64,000 nt of DNA. Origin: Dehalococcoidia bacterium (lineage in GTDB: Bacteria > Chloroflexota > Dehalococcoidia > Lucifugimonadales > Lucifugimonadaceae). The notes beneath the pieces are model-generated. The model searched no databases and was not told the DNA's origin. It was given only the letters and a program-made list of their open reading frames with translations. This document shows positions 1-6,986 of this stretch, one piece after another. The translations under genes were made by a program, and so were the position numbers. The DNA lies in the NCBI GenBank assembly GCA_028285005.1, contig JANQQP010000009.1, positions 29,585-93,584 on the forward strand, read 5' to 3'. Numbering within the stretch: the first letter of the stretch is position 1; each line of letters opens with the position of its first letter.

Positions 1-308
1 ACGGTGTCCCGCACCTCGTGGACCAACTCCGCTTCGGTCCGGCAGTGACGCTCAAGCGGCCCTTGGAAGACCGTGATCTTGTCTGGAACCGGCGGTGCGT
101 ACGAGCCGCGCTCAGTGAGCGGCACGCCCTCGTAAAGGCCGAACAGAGTCTCGTGTGGTCCTAACCCGTGATAGTCCAGCTGCTCCTGAGTGGGCTGCTG
201 CTCAACAACCACGACTACATTCTCAAGACGGTCCCAGAACTGATCTGGCAGGCTCTCCATAGCCTCTCGGACAAGCTCCTCGAACCGTTCCGTCGAGACC
301 CTGACCAA
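1..308 (-). CDS. Zincin-like metallopeptidase, C-terminus cut by window edge
   Basis: I translated this stretch directly. The product begins LVRVSTERFEELV and continues through a VVVVEQQPT segment, GLGPHETLFGLYEGVPL and PDKITVFQGPLER, the signature order of the small bacterial zincin-like metallopeptidase family (formerly DUF1025). The HExxH zinc site of that family follows the point where the window ends, so catalytic residues cannot be checked. The chosen start is TTG at 308, with AGGAG nine bases upstream; an in-frame TAG just before it excludes a longer protein. The gap to nfo is 19 bases, so the two are probably cotranscribed. The physiological role of this family is not well established. 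Confidence 0.75.
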   Translation of the reverse strand, partial: MVRVSTERFEELVREAMESLPDQFWDRLENVVVVVEQQPTQEQLDYHGLGPHETLFGLYEGVPLTERGSYAPPVPDKITVFQGPLERHCRTEAELVHEVRDT

Positions 309-327
309 CAGATGAAGCTCCTATGCC

Positions 328-1179
328 TCAGGCGGCTACCTCGGACCTGATCTCCTTCATTATCTCTACGTTCGGAGCATCCGGGCCGCCCTTCTCGAAG
401 CCCGGCACCTCCAGGTAGAACGGGACATCTGCGAACGCCTTGTTGCCCATGATGTTGCGGAATCCGTCTTTGCCGATCAGCCCTTCACCAATGTTGTCGT
501 GCCTGTCGACGGCAGAGCCAAGCTCTTTCTTCGAATCGTTCGCATGCACAGCCTTTAGTAAGTCGAGCCCAATCTCGGAGTCGAACTCCTTGAGCGTCTG
601 CTCAAGTCCTTCGGCGTCGGCGATGTTGAAACCGGCGGCCCACACGTGCTGCGTGTCGAGGCAGACCGCAACCCGTGGATCGTCGACTGATCGGATGATC
701 TGCGCAAGCTCATTGAACTTTGAGCCGATGTGATCACCAGAACCGGCGCTGGTCTCCAGCATCAGCAGGGCGTCGCCGGGCGCACCGTCCAGTACCCGCT
801 TCATGGCGTCCGTGAACTGAGGCAATGCAGCATCGAAGCCCTGGCCTCGATGGCTTGCAGGATGGAATATCACTCCCAAAGCGTCGAGCCGCACCGCAGT
901 CTGCAGTTCCGCGGTCAAGGCCACTACTGACTTCTCGACAAGTTCTGGGTCTGGTGAGCCGATCGCGCACAGGTACTTGCCGTGCACGACAGTCGGTCCC
1001 ATTCCTGCACGCTCAGACTCGGCCTTGAACTTCTCCACCTCGGCGTCGGGCATGGGCGGAACCTTCCAGGCACGTGGCGAGGACGCGAAGACCTGCATGC
1101 ACTCGGCGCCGATATCCTCGGCCCGTGCGATTGCCTTGGATGCGCCACCGGCGGTTGAGACGTGTGCGCCGATCAGCAT
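328..1179 (-). CDS. nfo: Endonuclease IV (AP endonuclease)
   Basis: Cytoplasmic base-excision-repair enzyme that cuts DNA 5' of abasic sites using three zinc ions in a TIM barrel. The protein begins MLIGAHVSTAGG, the usual N-terminus of the family, and carries VCLDTQHVWAAGF and KAVHANDSK segments with metal-binding Asp, His and Glu, plus IGEGLIG near the C-terminus. Length (284 residues) is typical. An in-frame TTG lies four codons upstream at 1191, but the ATG at 1179 has GGAG at good spacing and gives the canonical start. It lies downstream of secDF and upstream of the zincin gene on the same strand. Confidence 0.95.
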   Translation of the reverse strand: MLIGAHVSTAGGASKAIARAEDIGAECMQVFASSPRAWKVPPMPDAEVEKFKAESERAGMGPTVVHGKYLCAIGSPDPELVEKSVVALTAELQTAVRLDALGVIFHPASHRGQGFDAALPQFTDAMKRVLDGAPGDALLMLETSAGSGDHIGSKFNELAQIIRSVDDPRVAVCLDTQHVWAAGFNIADAEGLEQTLKEFDSEIGLDLLKAVHANDSKKELGSAVDRHDNIGEGLIGKDGFRNIMGNKAFADVPFYLEVPGFEKGGPDAPNVEIMKEIRSEVAA

Positions 1180-1228
1180 GACTATCTCCAATCATCAGAA
1201 AGATCGTGTCTGCAACAGCGAAGTTGCG

Positions 1229-1255
1229 CCAGCAGGGCGATAGTTTACCTGCTGG
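1229..1255 (-). other. Hairpin in secF-nfo spacer
   Basis: CCAGCAGG and CCTGCTGG form a perfect 8-bp inverted repeat with an 11-nt loop in the 137-base gap between secF and nfo. There is no T-run on either strand, so it is more likely an mRNA-processing or stability element than an intrinsic terminator. Nothing else was recognised in this gap. Confidence 0.4.
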
Positions 1256-1316
1256 TTAACCGCCGTGGGGCGATCGCAGGTTGCCGACTCGAACTTGAGG
1301 AAACTCGGCTGGCTGA

Positions 1317-2249
1317 CTAGACGGGCTCAGCCTGCCTGCGGAACCGCCTGAAGGGCGCTCCGACAAGCCTGCCGAGCGTTCCCGAGTCCCAGGCCACAAG
1401 CATGTTCGATGCAACGAAGATGGAGCTGTACGAACCAACGACCACACCGGTCAGCAGTACGATCAAGAAGTCACGCAGTGTCGAGCCGCCGAATAGCAGC
1501 ATCGCAAGGATGACCGTGGCGGTTGTGATGCTAGTCGCCAGTGAACGTGTGATCGTCTCGTTGATCGACAGGTTGACCGTGTTTCTGAACGGCCTGTTCG
1601 GTGCGATCAGTGTGTTCTCACGGAGCCGGTCGAAGATCACAATCGTGTCGTTCACCGAGTAACCGATCACCGTCAAGATGCCGACGATGAAAATGGCGTT
1701 CACTTCGACGCCGAGCACTTCGCCTAGGACAGCGAACACGCCCAGTGTCAGCGCAACGTCGTGACCCAGCGCGACGATCGCCGCAATGGCGTACCTGTAG
1801 GAGTTCGGCACCGAGCGGAACGCCCACACGATGTAGATCATCACGAAGATCGCAGCGATGACGACGGCTGAGATAGCGTTCCTCACCGTGTCGTCCGCGA
1901 CAGATCGACCAACGGTCGTCGTGTCCAGGACGGTCGGCGCAACTCCGATACGCTCGGTCACGACAGCGAGAATTTCTTCAGCCTCGCCCTCCTGGATCTC
2001 CGATATGCGGATCAGGTACTCACCGTTGCCAAGACCCTGGACAATCGCCTCGTCGTGATCGGCGGCCGCGACCGCTTCACGAACGTCGTCGGTTTCAGGC
2101 TCAATACCCTCAAACGCATAGGTGAAGGTCGTGCCTGACTCGAAATCGATGCCAAGGTTCAGCCCCGGCACAAACAGCAGAACGATCGAAACTATGACCA
2201 GCACAGCTGAGATGTAGCCGACGACTCTACCTTTGCCGATGATGTCCAT
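1317..2249 (-). CDS. secF: Protein translocase subunit SecF
   Basis: RND-type membrane subunit which, with SecD, uses the proton gradient to pull exported proteins out of the SecYEG channel. The N-terminal membrane segment (about residues 11-30) is followed by NLGIDFESGTTF, the family's GIDF-G motif, a short periplasmic domain, and five further membrane helices containing the VGYSVNDTIVIFDRLREN motif at about residues 195-212. The 310-residue length is normal. Its ATG follows the secD stop codon with no spacing, which implies translational coupling. The C-terminus is rich in arginine and cytoplasmic. Confidence 0.97.
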   Translation of the reverse strand: MDIIGKGRVVGYISAVLVIVSIVLLFVPGLNLGIDFESGTTFTYAFEGIEPETDDVREAVAAADHDEAIVQGLGNGEYLIRISEIQEGEAEEILAVVTERIGVAPTVLDTTTVGRSVADDTVRNAISAVVIAAIFVMIYIVWAFRSVPNSYRYAIAAIVALGHDVALTLGVFAVLGEVLGVEVNAIFIVGILTVIGYSVNDTIVIFDRLRENTLIAPNRPFRNTVNLSINETITRSLATSITTATVILAMLLFGGSTLRDFLIVLLTGVVVGSYSSIFVASNMLVAWDSGTLGRLVGAPFRRFRRQAEPV

Positions 2250-4352
2250 TTATGCCTCTCCGTCGGCCGTGGTAGCCGTGCCCGAATCGGGCACCGGCAC
2301 GAACAGGTTGGTACGGCTTCCTACGCCAGTGCGGGCAACGAGCCTGAGCAGTAGCCTGCTGGCGAAGAATGCGGTGAACATCGAGAGCAAGACACCGATG
2401 GCAAGCGTCAGCGCAAAGCCCTGCATGATGCTGGTGCTGAACCTGTCGCCGAACCAGAACAGCACCGCAGCCACCAGCAGAGTCGATACGTTGCCGTCTC
2501 TGATCGAAGGCCATGCGCGGTCGAACCCGGCGTTGATCGCGGGCAGGATGCTGCGTCCGGTCCTCAACTCTTCCTTGATGCGCTCGGCAATCAGAATGTT
2601 TGCGTCGACCGCGAAACCCAGCGAAAGAATCATTGCCGCCGCGCCCGAGAGCGTCAGCGTCACCGGTATTACCTTGAATATCGCAAGCAGCACCACGGTG
2701 TAGGTGATGAGCATGATCGCTGCGAGAATGCCAGGCACCTTGTAGTAGAAGACCATGAAGGCCAGTAGGAGCACGAGGCCAACCGCACCGGCGACGAGGC
2801 TCCTCCGGAGCGACTCCTCACCCAGTGTGGCGTCTACATTGCGCTCCTGGATCAACTCCAGGGTTGCGGGCAGTGCGCCGGCGCGAAGCTGAATGGCGAT
2901 TGTCCGTGCACGCTCGGCGGTGAAGTCCGGGCCTTGTATGAAGGCGCGGCCCCCGGCGATTCCCTGGCTCGCGCCCGGCGCCACAAGCTCTTCACCATCG
3001 AGATAGATCGCAAGCAGATCCCTGTTCCGGGCGATGCGGTCAGTGAGTTCGAAGAAAGCGTCACCACCGGCATCGTTGAACACGATGTTCACAACTGGTC
3101 GGGCGATTCCGGGCTGTGTGCCGGCGAAGGCATCGACCAGGTCGTCCGGGTCGATATTGGTGTCCTGCTCCTCGTAGTACTGCGGGTCGACACAGCGCGC
3201 GTTCGCCCACTCATCAAGCGATAGGCCTGCCGGCGGCCAGTCTTCTTCCGCAACGTTGTCAGGCCTTGTGAGGGGGCCGCAGATTCGCTCCCGGAACTCC
3301 AGCCGGGCAGTCGTGCCGATCAGCGCCTTTGCTTCCTCAACACCACCTCCAACTGTCCAGCCGATGATGTCCGCCTGCGGGATGTACGCAGCCAGCAGAC
3401 CGAGTTCGCGCATCCCCTGCTGAATGATGGCGACATCATCCAGGATTGGTTCTCCGTCCGGTCCGACCCTTCCAGATTCGGGACCCACGATCGTAATCGT
3501 GTACTGACCCTCGCCTACTTCTTCCACTTCAGCGTCCGGGAACCCTGCGTCCAGTACCGCCAGCCTGACCTCTTCGAGCGAAGGGACGACTGTCTCCGGT
3601 GGTTCATCGGCCGGCTCAGGAGTAGCAGTAGCCTGCGGATCAGACGTGGCCGTCGGCTCCGGGGTTTCGGAAGGCTCTGGCGTAGGCTCGGCATCGCCGT
3701 CATCCGGCGTCTCGACGATCTCGGGAGTGAACGCCACGGCGATCACCGCTGGGAACTGCTCCTCGATCAGCGGCCGCCACTCGTCTGCCTCACCGGGGCG
3801 AATCACGTTGCCTTCGCGATCGAGCTCGGCAGGGCGGATCGAGTCGAGCTCCACGGTCAGTGAGAAATCGTCATCCTCTTCAATGACATTGGCGTCAGGT
3901 CGGCCGAGTCCATCCGGCGCGGGAGCCCTGAAGAACTCCTCCAGCACACGGCCCGACACTGTGCGTGATCCAAAGCTCGAACGGAAGTTAATGTTGAGGG
4001 TGGCTCCACTCTGACCGGGGATCTGGATTAGCACGCGGTCTGCGGGCTCACCCAAAGCCTGCACCGTCGCCTCGCTCACGCCGAACTCGTTCACCCGGCT
4101 ATCGATGATCGTGCGCACGGCATCGACATCTTCCTGTGAAGGGACGCCGCCCGCTTCAGGGATGATCCGGTATACGAGGTGCGTGCCGCCCTGGAGGTCC
4201 AGTCCAAGGCTAAGGCCGAGGAACGAATCCTCATTGCCGCGTTCGACCGAGTTGCCGAATGCGCTTAAGCGGATCTCTGGTATTGCCAGGACCACCGCTG
4301 CGACCGCCACGATGACGGCCAGTATGATCAGCCCGCGGTAGCGTGAGATCAA
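2250..4352 (-). CDS. secD: Protein translocase subunit SecD
   Basis: Partner of SecF in the Sec translocon motor. An N-terminal membrane helix (residues 6-24) leads into GLDLQGGTHLVYRI, the SecD hallmark, then the P1 periplasmic domain and five C-terminal helices (from about 515) with GFAVDANILIAERIKEELR. At 700 residues it is longer than many SecD proteins; part of the excess is a Pro/Thr/Glu-rich, probably disordered insertion at about residues 212-250 inside the periplasmic region. The start is TTG at 4352, preceded by GGAAG at six bases. A terminator-like hairpin lies just upstream of this start. Confidence 0.96.
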   Translation of the reverse strand: MISRYRGLIILAVIVAVAAVVLAIPEIRLSAFGNSVERGNEDSFLGLSLGLDLQGGTHLVYRIIPEAGGVPSQEDVDAVRTIIDSRVNEFGVSEATVQALGEPADRVLIQIPGQSGATLNINFRSSFGSRTVSGRVLEEFFRAPAPDGLGRPDANVIEEDDDFSLTVELDSIRPAELDREGNVIRPGEADEWRPLIEEQFPAVIAVAFTPEIVETPDDGDAEPTPEPSETPEPTATSDPQATATPEPADEPPETVVPSLEEVRLAVLDAGFPDAEVEEVGEGQYTITIVGPESGRVGPDGEPILDDVAIIQQGMRELGLLAAYIPQADIIGWTVGGGVEEAKALIGTTARLEFRERICGPLTRPDNVAEEDWPPAGLSLDEWANARCVDPQYYEEQDTNIDPDDLVDAFAGTQPGIARPVVNIVFNDAGGDAFFELTDRIARNRDLLAIYLDGEELVAPGASQGIAGGRAFIQGPDFTAERARTIAIQLRAGALPATLELIQERNVDATLGEESLRRSLVAGAVGLVLLLAFMVFYYKVPGILAAIMLITYTVVLLAIFKVIPVTLTLSGAAAMILSLGFAVDANILIAERIKEELRTGRSILPAINAGFDRAWPSIRDGNVSTLLVAAVLFWFGDRFSTSIMQGFALTLAIGVLLSMFTAFFASRLLLRLVARTGVGSRTNLFVPVPDSGTATTADGEA

Positions 4353-4374
4353 CCGTTTCTTCCTGCTGGACGCG

Positions 4375-4399
4375 AAAAGCGCCGCAACTTGCGCGGCGC
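4375..4399 (-). promoter_or_regulatory. Terminator-like hairpin in secD leader (possible attenuator)
   Basis: On the minus strand GCGCCGC, a 7-nt loop and GCGGCGC form a perfect 7-bp GC stem followed directly by TTTT, ending about 23 bases before the secD start. Upstream (about 4400-4500) are further short inverted repeats, GCCGG-GT-CCGGC and GGTC-AGCA-GACC, and an AT-rich TATACT at about 4492-4497 that could be a -10 box. With no gene on this strand immediately upstream, the hairpin seems to sit in the secDF 5' leader, as an attenuator would. I could not match it to a known riboswitch class. Confidence 0.45.
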
Positions 4400-4648
4400 G
4401 GAAAATAGTTACCTTTGCCGGACCCGGCTTTCAATCAAGCCGTGGTCTGCTGACCGGGCAGCAACCCTCCGGCCATGTTTTCAGCCGCCGAGAGTATATC
4501 ACCCGATACTTGCGGTCTCACTCCAAATCATGCCCGGATTGCCACAAGTATGAAACATGGGACAGCACTCGCCCAAAGAACTACGCATCGTCTACCCCGC
4601 ACGATCTCTCTAATCCTGTACAAGCCCATTGAAGCGTAGAGAACTCAG

Positions 4649-5473
4649 GTGCAGACAGTGACAACGCAGCAAACAGATACAACCCGGAAAACTGCCCGGC
4701 CTGTGCCGGGACCAACAAGTACAGGTCCGGCAAGCTATGTGACCGAAATTTCACCGCGGCGAGTACGCGTCATGGTGCAGGGAAAGTTCATTGCGGACAG
4801 CAGTGCAGCCGAGCTGCTATTCGAGACCGGCCGCTTACCCGTCTACTACTTTCAACGAGAGAGCGTCGAAAGCGACGTCCTCTCGGAATCGGGAAGATTT
4901 GAGGACGACCCGGTAAAGGGCCGCACCACCTTCTACAACGTTACGGTCGGTGACAGAACAATCGAAGATGGCGCATGGAGTTGTAAAGGACTGGAAACCA
5001 ACGGACCGGACATCAGTGGGCTGGTCGCGTTCGACTGGAACAAGATGGACTCATGGTTCGAGGAGGACGAAGAGGTGTTCGTCCACGCCCGCGATCCCTA
5101 TCACCGGATTGACGTTGTGGAAAGCTCAAGGCGAGTTGAGGTGAGCGTTAACGGCCTCAAGGTGGCGGACTCTACGAGAGCCATGTTCCTGTTCGAGACC
5201 GGCCTTCCAACCCGCTACTACCTGCCCAAGACTGACGTTCGCCTGGATCTGCTTGAGCGCACCGAGCTACACACATCCTGTCCTTACAAAGGAACTGCCG
5301 ACTACTGGAGTGTGTGGACCGAAGATGGCGTTGCGGAGGACATCGTGTGGGGATACGAAACACCGATTCCTGAAGCGCCAAAGATCGCAGGTCGGCTCTG
5401 CTTCTACAACGAGAAGGTCGACATCATCATCGACGGTGTCAAGCAGGAACGGCCGAAGACGAAGTGGTCGTGA
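4649..5473 (+). CDS. Tandem DUF427-domain protein
   Basis: Function unknown. Two copies of the DUF427 fold are visible: about residues 35-145 and 150-270. Each contains a RRVRVMVQGKFIADS or RRVEVSVNGLKVADS strand pair, an LFETGLPTRYY-type segment and a CPYKGTADYWSV-like segment with the Cys in the second copy. DUF427 proteins form small beta-tent structures whose substrate is not known. The GTG at 4649 is used here; a second in-frame GTG three codons later fits the upstream AGG about equally well. It converges with def, with seven bases between stop codons, so no separate terminator is seen. Confidence 0.85.
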   Translation: MQTVTTQQTDTTRKTARPVPGPTSTGPASYVTEISPRRVRVMVQGKFIADSSAAELLFETGRLPVYYFQRESVESDVLSESGRFEDDPVKGRTTFYNVTVGDRTIEDGAWSCKGLETNGPDISGLVAFDWNKMDSWFEEDEEVFVHARDPYHRIDVVESSRRVEVSVNGLKVADSTRAMFLFETGLPTRYYLPKTDVRLDLLERTELHTSCPYKGTADYWSVWTEDGVAEDIVWGYETPIPEAPKIAGRLCFYNEKVDIIIDGVKQERPKTKWS

Positions 5474-5480
5474 CGTCCGG

Positions 5481-6152
5481 CTAATCGTCGTGCGAGTGAA
5501 CTGGCTCGTGCGCGCCGTCGGACAGATCGTACTCCACTTCTGACAACGACGACTCTGAGTCGATGTGCGAGAGCCGGGCGACCGTGTTCAACACTTCCAC
5601 CATCTGCATGTCCTGCGGCAAAGTTGGCGAATGCTGTGCGTAGACGGTGTAGCCGACGTCGTGCCAGTGCGGCTCAGCAGGGGACGCGCCCACCTTTCGC
5701 AACTCTTCATGCGCGATCAGGTGGTCAAGGAACACGATGCCGTTCAGGTGGTCGACTTCGTGCTCAATCGCCTGGGCAACAAGCTCTTCGGCGGTCAGCT
5801 TGAACCGCCCGCCGTTTTCGTCCAGCGCCCGAGCGTTGATATGGACGGAGCGCGTCACCAACCCCTGGTAGCCGGGAACGCTCAGACAGCCTTCCGGCAC
5901 CTGCCGCGATCCCTCCCGCAAAGTCACCTCAGGGTTGATCATCGCGAAGGCGTCCTGTTCCGGCACCTGGATGGTCACGATCCGCTTCAGCTCTCCCACC
6001 TGTGGACCCGCCAGACCAACGCCGTGAGCGTTCTGCATCGTCTCGATCATATCTGCCGCCAGTCGCCGCGCCGCGTCGTCAACGCGTTTGATCGGACGCG
6101 CCTTGCGACGCAGGATTGGGTCAGGGAAGACTCTGATCGGAAGAATTGCCAT
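5481..6152 (-). CDS. def: Peptide deformylase with C-terminal extension
   Basis: Removes the N-formyl group from nascent proteins, using a ferrous or zinc ion. All three motifs are present: GVGLAGPQVG (motif I), EGCLSVPG (motif II, Cys ligand) and HEVDHLNG (motif III, two His ligands and Glu). The upstream in-frame extension to 6281 is rejected because MAILPIRVFPDP from ATG 6152 is the standard start. After the core domain (about 165 residues) there is a tail of roughly 55 residues, acidic at its end and closing with HEPVHSHDD, which ordinary deformylases lack. Confidence 0.96.
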   Translation of the reverse strand: MAILPIRVFPDPILRRKARPIKRVDDAARRLAADMIETMQNAHGVGLAGPQVGELKRIVTIQVPEQDAFAMINPEVTLREGSRQVPEGCLSVPGYQGLVTRSVHINARALDENGGRFKLTAEELVAQAIEHEVDHLNGIVFLDHLIAHEELRKVGASPAEPHWHDVGYTVYAQHSPTLPQDMQMVEVLNTVARLSHIDSESSLSEVEYDLSDGAHEPVHSHDD

Positions 6153-6374
6153 TAGCCAATTGTTGCAGCCTGCCGCCTCAACTGCCACTCGCTGCCGGAT
6201 CAGGTTACGGAACCGGTGGTCGGAACAGTATTGAAGTGCGGGCAGCCACCAACGCCCAGTGGTGCGGGTGCAGGCGCTCACAACATGATGCCGGCTCAGA
6301 GTGTAGCCGTACGCATGCTCGTGACTGCGTGCAGTTTCATCTGCTCATCGTCACGTGAGTGGGAGCAACGTGTC

Positions 6375-6977
6375 ATGGCGAGGGTCCGCCGAATCAAGCG
6401 CCGCAAGGTCAATAAAGCAGCCCGTGAGGCAGCGCAGGCTGACATTGCTATGGCGTCCGCAGCAGAAGAGTCGCAAGCGGGCGAAGCCAGCAAAGTCGTG
6501 ATCGTCGGCGACCGTATCTTCAACCTGCGACTATCGAAACTGGTCTCCGAAGAGACCGATTTCAACGTGGTTGCGACGGCCGCCACCGTGATGGAAGCCC
6601 GTGCCTACCCGAACGAGCACAAGGCTGACCTGACCGTTGTAGATGTCGACTTTGGCGGCACGAACGAAGGTGTCGTTATCGCCCGGGACCTGAACGAACG
6701 GCGTCCTGGCTCCGGGATCATGATCGTATGCGGCCCGTTCACGAGCAACACGGCAAAGACCCTCTGGGTCTACGGAGCCGACGCGTGGTCAGTGGTTACG
6801 CAGGCCACCGCGAAAAACCCTGCCCATTTCGCCGAGGCGGTGAGTTCAGCTGTCCACGGAATGACCTGGATCGAACCTGGAGTGGCGCGTGAACTTCAGA
6901 TCTACGGTCCGAGGCCGAACTCGTTCGATGAGCGCCGGTTAATGATGATGGAATCTAACCGTTCTGACGCTGCGTGA
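6375..6977 (+). CDS. Degenerate response-regulator receiver (pseudo-receiver) protein
   Basis: A very basic N-terminus (residues 1-20, MARVRRIKRRKV) precedes a single CheY-like domain at about residues 40-165. Strand 1 reads VVIVGDR, with only one acidic residue instead of the usual pair. The phospho-acceptor position is D90 (LTVVDVDF), but the Thr/Ser of strand 4 is Cys119 and the strand-5 Lys is absent (GADAWSVVTQ), so normal phosphorylation switching is doubtful. No DNA-binding or enzymatic output domain follows. The ATG at 6375 has GGGAG nine bases upstream; an upstream ORF extension lacks family similarity. No partner kinase is adjacent. Function is unknown. Confidence 0.75.
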   Translation: MARVRRIKRRKVNKAAREAAQADIAMASAAEESQAGEASKVVIVGDRIFNLRLSKLVSEETDFNVVATAATVMEARAYPNEHKADLTVVDVDFGGTNEGVVIARDLNERRPGSGIMIVCGPFTSNTAKTLWVYGADAWSVVTQATAKNPAHFAEAVSSAVHGMTWIEPGVARELQIYGPRPNSFDERRLMMMESNRSDAA

Positions 6978-6986
6978 GCGGTTTGC

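Noticed and set aside
4400..4500. Possible SRP RNA, SAM or ZTP riboswitch in the secD leader
   Set aside because: I compared the conserved core sequences that I know (SRP domain IV, SAM-I, ZTP, c-di-GMP-I); none matched, so only the hairpins are reported.
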